A DNA stretch of 64,000 nt from Brevundimonas pondensis (GTDB taxonomy: Bacteria > Pseudomonadota > Alphaproteobacteria > Caulobacterales > Caulobacteraceae): contig NZ_CP062006.1 in NCBI RefSeq assembly GCF_017487345.1, positions 3,086,001-3,150,000 of the forward strand. The letters run 5' to 3'. Of the stretch, positions 34,670 through 43,094 are shown piece after piece. The notes below the pieces were generated by a model. The model was not told where the DNA came from, did not search any database, and was given only the letters and a program-made list of their open reading frames with translations. The number at the start of each line of letters is the position of its first letter. The first letter of the stretch is position 1. The position numbers and the translations under genes were made by a program.

Positions 34670-36195
34670 GATTTCGTTGAAAAAGGCGGCTGCTGAGATC
34701 GCCGCCAGTAACGGACGCTGCGGCTTGCTCCCGCCTCACGCGGTCGCCGGCGTCGGCGGCGGGATCAGTTTGGCGAGTTTGCGCAGGTTCTGGGCGGTGG
34801 CGGCGAGGAGGAACTCGTCTTTGGCGCCGTTGGGGCCTCTCAGGCGCAGTCGATCCAGCTTGAGAATGCGCTTGAGGTGGGCGAACAGCATCTCGACCTT
34901 CTTCCGTTCGCGCCGGGAGACGACGTAGGCGTCGGTCCTGGCGATGTCGCGGGCGAAGTCCCGGGCGCCTTCGTGGATGGAGCGCGTGACCTTGCGCATC
35001 GGCGTGTTGGGGCAGCACCGGGGCTTGAGGGCGCAGGCCCGGCAGTCGGCCGTACTGGCGCGATAGCGCAGGGTGTCATCAGGCGGCGCTTGGGTCCGGG
35101 GCGTCGAGAAGACGCGCCGACCGTGGACCAGCGTCTTGCCCGCCGGGCAGCGGTAGAGGTCCTGAGCGTGGTCATAGGCGAAGTCGCTGCGCGAGAAGGT
35201 CCCGTCGATCCGCTGGGCCTTATCGATGACGGGGATGTGCGGCTCGATGCCCTGGTCGTGGACCAGCCAGTCCAGCATCTCGGCCGAGCCATAGGCGGTG
35301 TCCGCCGCCAGCCGGGCGGGCCACAGATCATGATGCTCGCGCGCACGCTCGATCATGGTGCGGGCCGCCGTCACCTCGGCCTGGCGCACCGCCGTGGACG
35401 GCTCGACATCGACGATGATCGCGTGATCCAGATCGATCAGATAGTTGGTCGCGTAGGCGAAGAAGGCCAGGCCCTTGTTGGCGCCGGTCCAGCGCGAGGC
35501 CGGATCGGCCGGTGAGATGAACTTGGGCGTCACCGGGGTCGCGCCGCCGAAGGCCGCGTCGTCCAGCACGGCCAGATACTCGTCGATGGCGCGGCTGGCG
35601 GCCTCGGGCGGCAAGCCTTGGTCGCCGGGCACGCAGCGCTGTCGGTTGGCGTCGGCCTTGATCAGGCTGGCGTCGACCGCGAAGCCTTCGCCGCCGACCA
35701 GACCCTCGGCCATGCAGCGCCGTAGCACCGTCTCGAAAAGCTCCCGCAACAGATCGCTGTCGCGGAAACGCCCATGGCGGTTCTTCGAAAAGGTCGAGTG
35801 GTCCGGCACGTCGCCGTCCAGGCCCAGCCGGCAGAACCAGCGATAGGCCAGGTTCAGGTGGACCTCCTCACACAGCCGCCGCTCCGAGCGGATGCCGAAG
35901 CAGTAGCCGACCAGCAGCATGCGGATCAGCAGTTCTGGATCGACCGAAGGCCGACCGATGGCGCTATAGAAGGGCGCCAGATGCGCCCGCAGCCCGTCCA
36001 GTTCCACGAAACGATCAATCGCCCGCAGCATGTGATCCGCCGGCACATGCCGCTCCAGCGAGAACGCGTAGAACAGGGCCGACTGATCGACCCGCCGCTC
36101 GCCCATCATCGCTGCACCTCCCGTCTCAACGACCAGAGTGAATCAGCGCTGCGCCCTCATGCCAATTGCCGAAGGCCGCCTTTTTCAACGAAATC
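34670..36195 (-). mobile_element. Intact IS1182-type insertion sequence
   Basis: The ends are perfect 21-bp inverted repeats (34670-34690 and 36175-36195, outer ends GATTTCGTTG / CAACGAAATC). The element is flanked by a 4-bp direct repeat CGCC at 34666-34669 and 36196-36199, consistent with a target duplication, and encloses one transposase gene. Perfect ends suggest a recent insertion. Confidence 0.9.
34736..36109 (-). CDS. IS1182-family transposase
   Basis: A DDE transposase of 457 aa filling the insertion sequence. Family features are an N-terminal DUF772-like domain (MLLVGYCFGIRSERRLCEEVHLNLAYRWFCRL), the catalytic-region VDASLIKADAN, DTAYGSAEMLDWL (second Asp), a cysteine cluster (CRACALKPRC) and a C-terminal EMLFAHLKRILKLDRLRLRG with the last acidic residue. 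The reading frame is complete, so the element may still be active. Confidence 0.92.
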   Translation of the reverse strand: MMGERRVDQSALFYAFSLERHVPADHMLRAIDRFVELDGLRAHLAPFYSAIGRPSVDPELLIRMLLVGYCFGIRSERRLCEEVHLNLAYRWFCRLGLDGDVPDHSTFSKNRHGRFRDSDLLRELFETVLRRCMAEGLVGGEGFAVDASLIKADANRQRCVPGDQGLPPEAASRAIDEYLAVLDDAAFGGATPVTPKFISPADPASRWTGANKGLAFFAYATNYLIDLDHAIIVDVEPSTAVRQAEVTAARTMIERAREHHDLWPARLAADTAYGSAEMLDWLVHDQGIEPHIPVIDKAQRIDGTFSRSDFAYDHAQDLYRCPAGKTLVHGRRVFSTPRTQAPPDDTLRYRASTADCRACALKPRCCPNTPMRKVTRSIHEGARDFARDIARTDAYVVSRRERKKVEMLFAHLKRILKLDRLRLRGPNGAKDEFLLAATAQNLRKLAKLIPPPTPATA

Positions 36196-36368
36196 CGCCA
36201 GCAGCGGACATCCGTACCTCGCCACAAACACGACGTACCGCGCGTATGCCGGAGGTCCTGCCTAAGCTGGTGCCTGCACAAGATGACAAGGGTCACCCTG
36301 TACCAGGGCAGCTTCGGCCTCGATATCAGGAGCTGATAGCCAAGGGTGGATTGGTATTTGAAGAGAGG

Positions 36369-36399
36369 AGCGACGATCGAAGATTAATCGATCGTCGCT
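36369..36399. terminator. 11-bp inverted repeat after the flotillin gene
   Basis: AGCGACGATCG and its exact complement flank a 9-base AT-rich loop just beyond the stop of the minus-strand flotillin gene. There is no clean T-run, so it is a likely but unproven terminator. Confidence 0.55.
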
Positions 36400-36409
36400 T
36401 GGGCGTGGG

Positions 36410-38191
36410 TCAGTCCGCCTGAGGGGCGTCACCGCTCGCGTTCGTTACCGGTTGCGAAGGTGACTGGGCTTGAGGAGCGGGTGTGCGCAACGCCCCTGTG
36501 AGCCCGTTCAGATCGGCGCCCGACAGGCCCACTTCCGCCATCAGTTGATCCACCAGGGGCGCCTGGGCGCGATAGCGCAGGGCGCTGCTGACAACCTGAT
36601 CCGACAGGTTGCCGTCCTGTGAGCCCGCGCCCGCCGAGGCGGCGCCGCCGTTCAGGCCCTCGACCTGAACGATCTTGATAGAGTCGATGTTCTCCATCGG
36701 CTTGACGGACTCGGCGATGATCCGGTCCAGGTTCTCGATCAGCTTGAGGCGGATCTGCATGGCGACCTGCTCGGGCGACAGCAGGTTGGCCGCTGCGTTC
36801 AGGGCCTTCTGACCGGCGGCCTCGACCTCATAGTGGACGCGCGACGCTTCAGCCGCGACGCGCACGGCCTGGGCCTGAGCCTCGGCTTCGATGGTGGTCT
36901 TGTCGGCCTGACCGCGCGCCTGTTCGCGCAGGGCTTCGGCCTGGTCGGCGGCGGCGACCTTCTCGGCCTCGGCGGCGACGCGGATGGCGATGGCGTCGCG
37001 TTCAGCTTCCTTGGACGCCTCGATCAGTTCGATGATCTTCTGACGGTCGGCGGCTTCGCGGTCGCGCACGGTCTTGACCTGTTCCTCGGCCTGAACGGCC
37101 AGGGCCAGAGCCTTGTCAGCTTCCGCTTTGGCTTCAGACTGAGCGCGAGACTTCTCGGCGACGGCGATGTCGCGGTCCTGTTCGGACAGTTCGATGGCCT
37201 TGGCCTTCTCGATGTCCTGGGTCTCGACGGCGCGGGCCTTGGAGATTTCGCGCTCGGCGACTTCCTGCTCCATGGCGATGCGCTGCTGGGCGACCAGACG
37301 TTCGGCCTCGATGCGGGCCTGATCGATCTGCTGCTGCGAGGTAATCTTGGCACCTTCGGCCTCGCGCGCCTTCTCGGCTTCCTGACGCGCCACGTCGGCA
37401 GACTGCTCGGCCCGGCGGTTTGCGATCTCGCGCTCCTGCTCCAGTTGGGCGTATTCCTCGTCGCGCGAAATTTCGAGCGTGCGGCGCTGGGCCTCCAGGT
37501 TCTTGGTGCGGATCTGGACCTGGGTGTCCTGTTCGATGTCGTTGCGCAGCTTCTTGCGCAGCTCGATCTCCTGCGTCAGCCGCGTCAGACCCTCGGCGTC
37601 AAAGGCGTTCAGCGGGTTGAAATGCTCCATCGCCGTCTGATCGAGTCCCGTCAGCGAGACGGTTTCGAGTTCAAGACCATTCTTCAGCAGGTCTTCCGAC
37701 GACACCTGCTGCACCTTCTGAACGAAGTGCGTCCGCTGCTCGTGCAGTTCGGTCATGGTCAGTTCGGCCGCGACCGAACGCAGAGCATCGACGAACTTGC
37801 CTTCGACCAGCTCCTTCAGCTCCACCGGGTTCATGGTGCGCAAGCCCAGGGTCTGGGCCGCCGAGGCGATGGCGTCAGCGCTCGGCTGAACCCGCACATA
37901 GAACTCGGCCAGCACGTCGACGCGCATCCGGTCCTTGGTGATCAGCGCCTGCTCGTTCGAGCGCTGAACCGCGAGACGCAGGGTGTTCATATTGACCGAA
38001 ATCGTCTCGTGCAGGACCGGCAGGACCAGGGCGCCGCCGTTCATGACGACCTTCTCGCCGCCAAAGCCGGTGCGGACAAAGGCCGTCTCCTTGGAGGCAC
38101 GCTTGTACAGACGCGCGAAGATCAGCCCCAGGATCAACAGGGCGACAAGCCCCACGCCCGAAATGATGGCGATCTCGATGATCGAGTTCAT
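36410..38191 (-). CDS. Flotillin-like SPFH protein (YqiK type)
   Basis: Membrane-scaffold protein of 593 aa. One N-terminal transmembrane helix (IIEIAIISGVGLVALLILGLIF) is followed by an SPFH domain at about residues 35-210 (FVRTGFGGEKVVMNGGALVLPVLHE). A long Ala/Glu/Gln-rich coiled coil of about 220-470 and a glycine/proline-rich tail complete the protein. Bacterial flotillins organise membrane microdomains and respond to envelope stress. It is the last gene of a four-gene operon with a YqiJ-type protein 28 bases upstream, the same pairing known from yqiJ-yqiK of enterobacteria. Confidence 0.9.
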   Translation of the reverse strand: MNSIIEIAIISGVGLVALLILGLIFARLYKRASKETAFVRTGFGGEKVVMNGGALVLPVLHETISVNMNTLRLAVQRSNEQALITKDRMRVDVLAEFYVRVQPSADAIASAAQTLGLRTMNPVELKELVEGKFVDALRSVAAELTMTELHEQRTHFVQKVQQVSSEDLLKNGLELETVSLTGLDQTAMEHFNPLNAFDAEGLTRLTQEIELRKKLRNDIEQDTQVQIRTKNLEAQRRTLEISRDEEYAQLEQEREIANRRAEQSADVARQEAEKAREAEGAKITSQQQIDQARIEAERLVAQQRIAMEQEVAEREISKARAVETQDIEKAKAIELSEQDRDIAVAEKSRAQSEAKAEADKALALAVQAEEQVKTVRDREAADRQKIIELIEASKEAERDAIAIRVAAEAEKVAAADQAEALREQARGQADKTTIEAEAQAQAVRVAAEASRVHYEVEAAGQKALNAAANLLSPEQVAMQIRLKLIENLDRIIAESVKPMENIDSIKIVQVEGLNGGAASAGAGSQDGNLSDQVVSSALRYRAQAPLVDQLMAEVGLSGADLNGLTGALRTPAPQAQSPSQPVTNASGDAPQAD

Positions 38192-38219
38192 TTAAACAGC
38201 CCCTAATCTGTAAAAGTCG

Positions 38220-38855
38220 TCAGACCGCCGCGTCGCGCAGCGACACGCTGGTATTGTGAATGGCGAAGTATTTGGCGCCCGCATGCCGAACCAGCAGCAC
38301 GCTGCTGCCCTGCGTGAAGACGTCCGCTGCGTTGTCGGGCTCGACCATGACGTAGTGAACCTGGCCGTGCTCGTCGCGAACGCGGGCCTGGGCGGCGCTG
38401 GCCTGCGCTGCCTCGCCCGTGACGATCACCGCCACACGGCCGACCAGACTGTCGCGCGATACAGCCGAGGTCTCGTCGCGGGGCATGATCCGGGCCACAC
38501 CCCGACCAAAGACGCGCGTCACCGGCAGGGCGACCGCAAAGGCCAGCGGCGCCGCCAGGAACCACGGCCCCGGCTGGCCGATGACCGCCGCGACCAACCT
38601 CTGGCCGAACAGCCCCGTCATGCCGAAGGCGAACAGGAAGACGACGACCAGCATCAGCAGCGGCAACCGCCCGACGTTGATCCAGGACAGCAGCGACGGC
38701 GTCTCGACATTGACGTCGCCGTCCAGCCCCTCGACCCCTTCGCCCACCGCCAGCCCGCCGCCCAGGCCCAGGGCCTCAACCACGCCGATCAGCAGCATCA
38801 GCACCAGGGCCGCAACAAACGGCACATTGTCCGGCGAGAGAAGGAAGACCCACAT
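38220..38855 (-). CDS. YqiJ-type membrane protein with OB-fold tail
   Basis: A 211-aa inner-membrane protein with about three hydrophobic helices (VPFVAALVLMLLIGVVEALGLG; LPLLMLVVVFLFAFGMTGLF; WFLAAPLAFAVALPVTRVFG). A cytoplasmic or periplasmic OB-like tail follows (SLVGRVAVIVTGEAAQASAAQARVRD, then VHYVMVEP). The architecture and the adjacency to the flotillin match YqiJ, a partner of YqiK. It is 8 bases downstream of the PspA-like gene, so the operon is tight. Confidence 0.8.
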   Translation of the reverse strand: MWVFLLSPDNVPFVAALVLMLLIGVVEALGLGGGLAVGEGVEGLDGDVNVETPSLLSWINVGRLPLLMLVVVFLFAFGMTGLFGQRLVAAVIGQPGPWFLAAPLAFAVALPVTRVFGRGVARIMPRDETSAVSRDSLVGRVAVIVTGEAAQASAAQARVRDEHGQVHYVMVEPDNAADVFTQGSSVLLVRHAGAKYFAIHNTSVSLRDAAV

Positions 38856-38863
38856 CGGCGGCG

Positions 38864-39556
38864 TCAGCCCTTGTCGCCAGCGCGCGCCTTGATGGCGGCC
38901 AAGCGTTCCTCGACCCGGTTGCGACGCGCCAGACCGTCCAGTTCCGCCAGCTTGGCGCCCTGTTCGCGCTCGACCCCACCCAGAGCCGGCGCGCCCTCGC
39001 GCGCCATCAGGCGATCAAAGGCACCCGTGGCGTTCTCGACACGGCGGGCCACGCTCGGCTGGTCGTCCGAACCGACGCCGCCCGTTGCAGCCCCAGCTTC
39101 GTCGGCGCCGCGCGCTCGCGCCAGCAGCATGGACTGGAAGGCCTCTTCCATCTCGCGGCGCTTGGCCATGAGCGCGGCGACATAGCCTTCCAACTCGACT
39201 TCGCGCTTGCCCGCCTCGGCCACGGTCGCTTCCAGAACGGGGACCTGGGCCTCGACGTCCAGTTGGTGTTCGACCGCCGCACGGGCTAGGTCTTCACGAC
39301 CTTCACGCAGCGCCAGCTCAATCTGACCGGCCAGTTCTTCGTGGCGGCTGCTCTGCTCGGTCAACCGCTTGTTGGCCAGATGTTTGCTGGCGATGGTTCG
39401 GCCCAGTTCGGTGCGGACATCGTCCACCGCCTTGTCAATCTCGCGCAGGGTCTGCTGTACGACTGCGTCCGGCATTGCGCCTTCGATCGCGTCGATCAGC
39501 GCATGGGCGCTGCCCGAGACGATGCGGCCGACGCGCGCGCCCAATGTATCCGCCAT
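38864..39556 (-). CDS. PspA/IM30-like coiled-coil protein
   Basis: A 230-aa protein from the start MADTLGARVG (39556), which has AAGGATCAGG upstream; the 15-codon extension to 39601 is not favoured. Residues about 10-170 are continuous heptad-like helices (DAVVQQTLREIDKAVDDVRTELGR, KRREMEEAFQSMLLAR), as in PspA/Vipp1 membrane-remodelling proteins. It probably helps maintain the inner membrane under stress together with the flotillin pair. Family assignment rests on helical pattern and operon context rather than a sharp motif. Confidence 0.7.
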   Translation of the reverse strand: MADTLGARVGRIVSGSAHALIDAIEGAMPDAVVQQTLREIDKAVDDVRTELGRTIASKHLANKRLTEQSSRHEELAGQIELALREGREDLARAAVEHQLDVEAQVPVLEATVAEAGKREVELEGYVAALMAKRREMEEAFQSMLLARARGADEAGAATGGVGSDDQPSVARRVENATGAFDRLMAREGAPALGGVEREQGAKLAELDGLARRNRVEERLAAIKARAGDKG

Positions 39557-39572
39557 GATCCTGATCCTTCCG

Positions 39573-40082
39573 TTAGCGCGCGGCCGGAGCCGCAGAGACA
39601 AGTCGCATCAAATCCGCCAGATCGGCTAGCCGACGCGAGATGACAGCAGGGTCGTAGGCCGGGGCCGTGGGCGTCACGGCCCAGCGCAACAACTGCTCGG
39701 TCATCCGGGCACCGCAATCGACCAGCCGGGCTTCATGCCGCACCAGGTCGTCCGCCGCGCCCGCCGAACCGGGGCGGGGCGCGGTCAGGGCCAAGGCCAG
39801 AAATTCCTCGGCGGCGGTCATCAGACCCATGGCTACGTCGGAGTGACGATTCAGGTCCTGTTCGATGATCCGCACAGCGCGCACCGCCGCCGCAAGTTGC
39901 TCATGACTGATGACCAGGGCCACCGGGAAGGAATCGACCGGCTCGGCCCTCTGCCGCGCCTGCCGAATCAGGCCCCGAATTTTGTCGCTGGCCGTAACCG
40001 CGCCATCCACTTCCAGCTTCGTGAGAAAGCTGGTGTCCTCATCGGAGAGCCTGACGCTCAATGGTGTGTTGAGAGAAGCCAT
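39573..40082 (-). CDS. Small protein heading the PspA/flotillin operon, possibly RHH-type
   Basis: About 169 aa from ATG 40082 (MASLNTPLSVRLSDEDTSFLTKLE). PLSVRLSDEDTSFL followed by VTASDKIRGLIRQARQ resembles a ribbon-helix-helix DNA-binding fold, and the rest is helical with no known motif. AAGGAGG lies only one base before this ATG, too close for ideal spacing, so the GTG at 40121 (13 codons earlier) is an alternative. It is the first gene of the operon and may autoregulate it; function otherwise unknown. Confidence 0.6.
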   Translation of the reverse strand: MASLNTPLSVRLSDEDTSFLTKLEVDGAVTASDKIRGLIRQARQRAEPVDSFPVALVISHEQLAAAVRAVRIIEQDLNRHSDVAMGLMTAAEEFLALALTAPRPGSAGAADDLVRHEARLVDCGARMTEQLLRWAVTPTAPAYDPAVISRRLADLADLMRLVSAAPAAR

Positions 40083-40427
40083 GCCTCCTTGTATGACAAT
40101 GTAGCGCACATGTAAACGCACATCGTTCTCTAGGCGAAAAACAGGCGGCGTTTAAGCCTCGGCCCGATGTGGAAATTAGCGCGCCTTGGGTGTCCCGAGC
40201 GTAGGCGCTCCGCCATGGACGATTCTCCGGACTAATTTCGCCATGGTCGGCTGAGGTCAGAAACGCGCCAACAGCGGTCATAGGGACCATGCCATAAACG
40301 CGATATTCGTTGCGCAGAAGTCGGTCCGCTTTGCGATGCGGTGCTAACTTCACTGACGTGAGCGGACACACGCGATGGTAGCGAAAAGACGCGCGCCTCA
40401 CTAAAGTGGTTAGAGGGGAGCAAAAAC
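40083..40427. other. Divergent intergenic region before the helicase-nuclease operon
   Basis: About 345 bases separating the stress operon (minus) from the AddB-like gene (plus). CGCCATGG occurs twice about 30 bases apart near 40210-40250. GAGGGGAG, eight bases before 40428, is a strong ribosome site for the nuclease gene. No gene or RNA is recognised. Confidence 0.5.
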
Positions 40428-43094
40428 ATGAAACTGGTGTTCGGGCTCGGGGCTGACGGTCGCATCTGGCCGGAAACGGCGGAAGCCGCAGGCGATCTGG
40501 ATGACGCCGTCGTCGGGCCGCACGGCCTGGTCGGCCTGATCGAATCTCAGCTCGGCCTCGGGGGACCGATCATCTCCCACCCCTCGCGCGTCGCCGCCTG
40601 GCTCAGCAAGGTGCGGGCCGCCGGCTCCGGCCGCTTCTGGGCCCAGTCCTTCGACAAGGACCCCTGGTCCACCGCCGAGACCCTGCTGGACTGGCGCGAC
40701 GCCCTCGTGGACGGGGGCTGGACGGGTCAGCGCGTCGGCGCGGCCCGGATCGACGACCTGGCCGACGCCGGTCATGCCGGCGCGCCGTTGCCGCCCGGCC
40801 TGGCGGACCGGCTCGCGCTCGCCGCCCTCAGCATCGCCGACCGCCCCGGCCTGCGCATCGCCTCGCTCGCTCTGATCGAGCCTCGCGATCTGGCGCCTCC
40901 GGCCATCGCGCGTCTGCTCGATGCGTTGGAGGCGGCCGGGGTGGAGATCATTCCGCCCTCCGCCCCGACGCTCGCCGCCGCGGGATCGGACCTGCGCCGC
41001 GTTCAGGACGCCTTGGCAGGGGGTGGACGGGACGCGCTCACCGGCGACGGCTCGCTTGTCGTGATCCAGTCAGACACCGCCGTCATGGCCGCCGAGACCG
41101 TGGCGGACTGGCTGGCGTCGGGGCCCGCCGACGCCGTGATCCTTGCGCCCGACGGCGACACCGCTCTGCTGGACCGGGCGCTCAAGGCCCGGGGTCTTCC
41201 GGCGCTCGGTCTGTCCGGAGCCTCGCCCTGGCGGGGCGCCTTGCAGGTCCTGCCCTTGGCGTTCGCGACGGCATGGCAGCCCTTCGACGCCCGCGCCCTC
41301 CTCGACCTGATGATGCTTCCGCGTCCGCCCATCTCACGTTGGGCCGCCCGCCGCCTCGCGAGGACCCTGGCGGAACACCCCGGCACGGGCGGCGCCGCCT
41401 GGCTCGAGACCTGGGCGGGTCTCGAATCGCGGCTTCTCGAGCTGAATGCGGCGGAGGAAGACCCCGAGGGGAAGACCGGCCTGACACTAGCGCAGTGGCG
41501 CGCCTGGACACAGGTCGGCCAGCACGACCGGGCCGTCGGTATGCCGCTTGACGCCGTGCGCGAGATCGCAGGGCGCGTGGCCGCCTGGGCCATCCGGATC
41601 GACGGCGGCGGACAAGACCCCTTGTTGCTCGGCGTCGCCTCGGCGGCGGGAGCCCTCGTCGACGCCGCCACGCGCCTGGAGTCGCCGGTCATCCCCGCCC
41701 TGCTTCTGGAGCGTATGATCGGTCAGGTCCTGGCGGACGGCGTTTCCAACCCCGCCCACATCGCCGAGGCCGGCGCCCTGCGCGCCGTTCGGGCGCCCGG
41801 AGCGCTGTGGAGATCCGCGCCTCGGGTGATCTGGTGGGGTTTCGCCGGACCGGGCGAGAGGGTCGCGCCCGAGCGATGGGACCGGGCGGAGCGGGCCGCG
41901 CTCGCGACTGCCGGCGTGACCCTGGAAACGCCTGCGGCCGCCTCGGCGCGGATCGGCGCCGGCTACGCCCGCGTCGTGATGAACGCGGCTGAGCAGATGT
42001 TGCTGGTGCGGCCGGCCCTCGCGGGCGGCGAGCCCACGACCGCGCACCCGCTCGCCCACCAGCTTCGCCCACTTCTGCAGGACGCGGCGGACAGCGTGTT
42101 CTTCCGGGCCGAACGTCTGTTGGCGGAGCCCGTGGCGGATCTGGCGCGGCGGTCCATCTCCCGCACCCCCGTCGATACGGTCGATCCGCCCGCAGGCGCG
42201 CCGCGATGGACGGTCGCCGCCGATTTGTCGGCCGCGCTCGACAGCCGCGTAGAAAGCGCAACCTCCCTGGACCGGCTGTTCAACTGCCAGATGGGATGGT
42301 TCGCCCAGGACGTCCTCGGCCTGCGTCGCGGTCGCCATGCTCAATTGCCGGAGACGAGCCAATTGTTCGGGGCTCTGGCCCACGAGATCGCACGCCGGCT
42401 GCTGCCTGCCGGTCCGCCGCCGCCCTGGGCCGAGGTTCGCGCCAGCGCCCTGGCCCTGTTCGACGAACTCCTGCCCGCCATGGCCGCGCCATTGGCGCGG
42501 CCCGAACACGCCGGCGAGCTCGCCGCCGCGCGGGAACAGGTGCCCGCGGCGATGGAGGCGCTGGTGCGACTGCTGCACGAGCGAGGACTCGAGGTGGTGG
42601 GCGCGGAGTTGCCGCGCGAGGGCCGTTTTGGCGATCTGCCGCTCACCGGACGCATCGATCTGATGGTCCGCCGCGGCGCCGAGGTCGCCGTGCTCGACCT
42701 GAAGTGGACACGGTCCGACCGCCGCTACGTCTCGATGGTCGCAGATGGCGTCGCGGTGCAGCTCGCCGTCTATCACGCTCTCGCCCGGGCCGACGGCGTT
42801 GTGGCACCGGGCGGCTATTTCCTGCTGCGGCAGCGGCGTGTCGTCGCCAGCGCGGGATCCTTCCTGACCGGCGACCCGGTCGAGGCTGTTCGTCCCGACG
42901 ACGACACCCTGCGGATCGTGTCGCAGGATTGGGCGGCCTGGACGGCGCTCGCCCGCGATGGTGTTCTGGTCGCCGCCGGCCTGCAGGGTTCCGCGGCGGA
43001 CCGGCCCGACGACCTCGGTTTCGCGGCACCGGCGGAGCCTTGCCGCTACTGCGACCTCACCGGCCTGTGCCGCATCAATGTGGAGGCGCTGTGA
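40428..43094 (+). CDS. AddB-like Fe-S PD-(D/E)XK nuclease
   Basis: An 888-aa protein whose C-terminal third is a RecB/AddB-type nuclease: LFGALAHEIARRLL (about residue 648), GRIDLMV, then VAVLDLKWTRSDRRY (catalytic D...DxK, about 741-761) and VQLAVYHALAR. One cysteine in LFNCQMGWF (about 619) and three in CRYCDLTGLC (about 871) give the C...CxxCx5C pattern that binds a 4Fe-4S cluster in AddB and Cas4. The N-terminal two thirds look like an inactivated helicase-like scaffold without Walker motifs, also as in AddB. It overlaps the next gene at TGATG, so the two subunits are probably made together. It differs enough from housekeeping AddB, and sits in an accessory context, that I treat it as a specialised paralogue. 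Confidence 0.75.
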   Translation: MKLVFGLGADGRIWPETAEAAGDLDDAVVGPHGLVGLIESQLGLGGPIISHPSRVAAWLSKVRAAGSGRFWAQSFDKDPWSTAETLLDWRDALVDGGWTGQRVGAARIDDLADAGHAGAPLPPGLADRLALAALSIADRPGLRIASLALIEPRDLAPPAIARLLDALEAAGVEIIPPSAPTLAAAGSDLRRVQDALAGGGRDALTGDGSLVVIQSDTAVMAAETVADWLASGPADAVILAPDGDTALLDRALKARGLPALGLSGASPWRGALQVLPLAFATAWQPFDARALLDLMMLPRPPISRWAARRLARTLAEHPGTGGAAWLETWAGLESRLLELNAAEEDPEGKTGLTLAQWRAWTQVGQHDRAVGMPLDAVREIAGRVAAWAIRIDGGGQDPLLLGVASAAGALVDAATRLESPVIPALLLERMIGQVLADGVSNPAHIAEAGALRAVRAPGALWRSAPRVIWWGFAGPGERVAPERWDRAERAALATAGVTLETPAAASARIGAGYARVVMNAAEQMLLVRPALAGGEPTTAHPLAHQLRPLLQDAADSVFFRAERLLAEPVADLARRSISRTPVDTVDPPAGAPRWTVAADLSAALDSRVESATSLDRLFNCQMGWFAQDVLGLRRGRHAQLPETSQLFGALAHEIARRLLPAGPPPPWAEVRASALALFDELLPAMAAPLARPEHAGELAAAREQVPAAMEALVRLLHERGLEVVGAELPREGRFGDLPLTGRIDLMVRRGAEVAVLDLKWTRSDRRYVSMVADGVAVQLAVYHALARADGVVAPGGYFLLRQRRVVASAGSFLTGDPVEAVRPDDDTLRIVSQDWAAWTALARDGVLVAAGLQGSAADRPDDLGFAAPAEPCRYCDLTGLCRINVEAL

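Noticed and set aside
36833..38206. 457-aa plus-strand Leu/Gly-rich frame
   Set aside because: Antisense of the flotillin coiled coil.
42206..43093. Upstream extension of the AddA-like helicase frame
   Set aside because: Lies entirely inside the AddB-like gene and is Arg-rich with no motif; ATG 43094 directly precedes the Walker A region.
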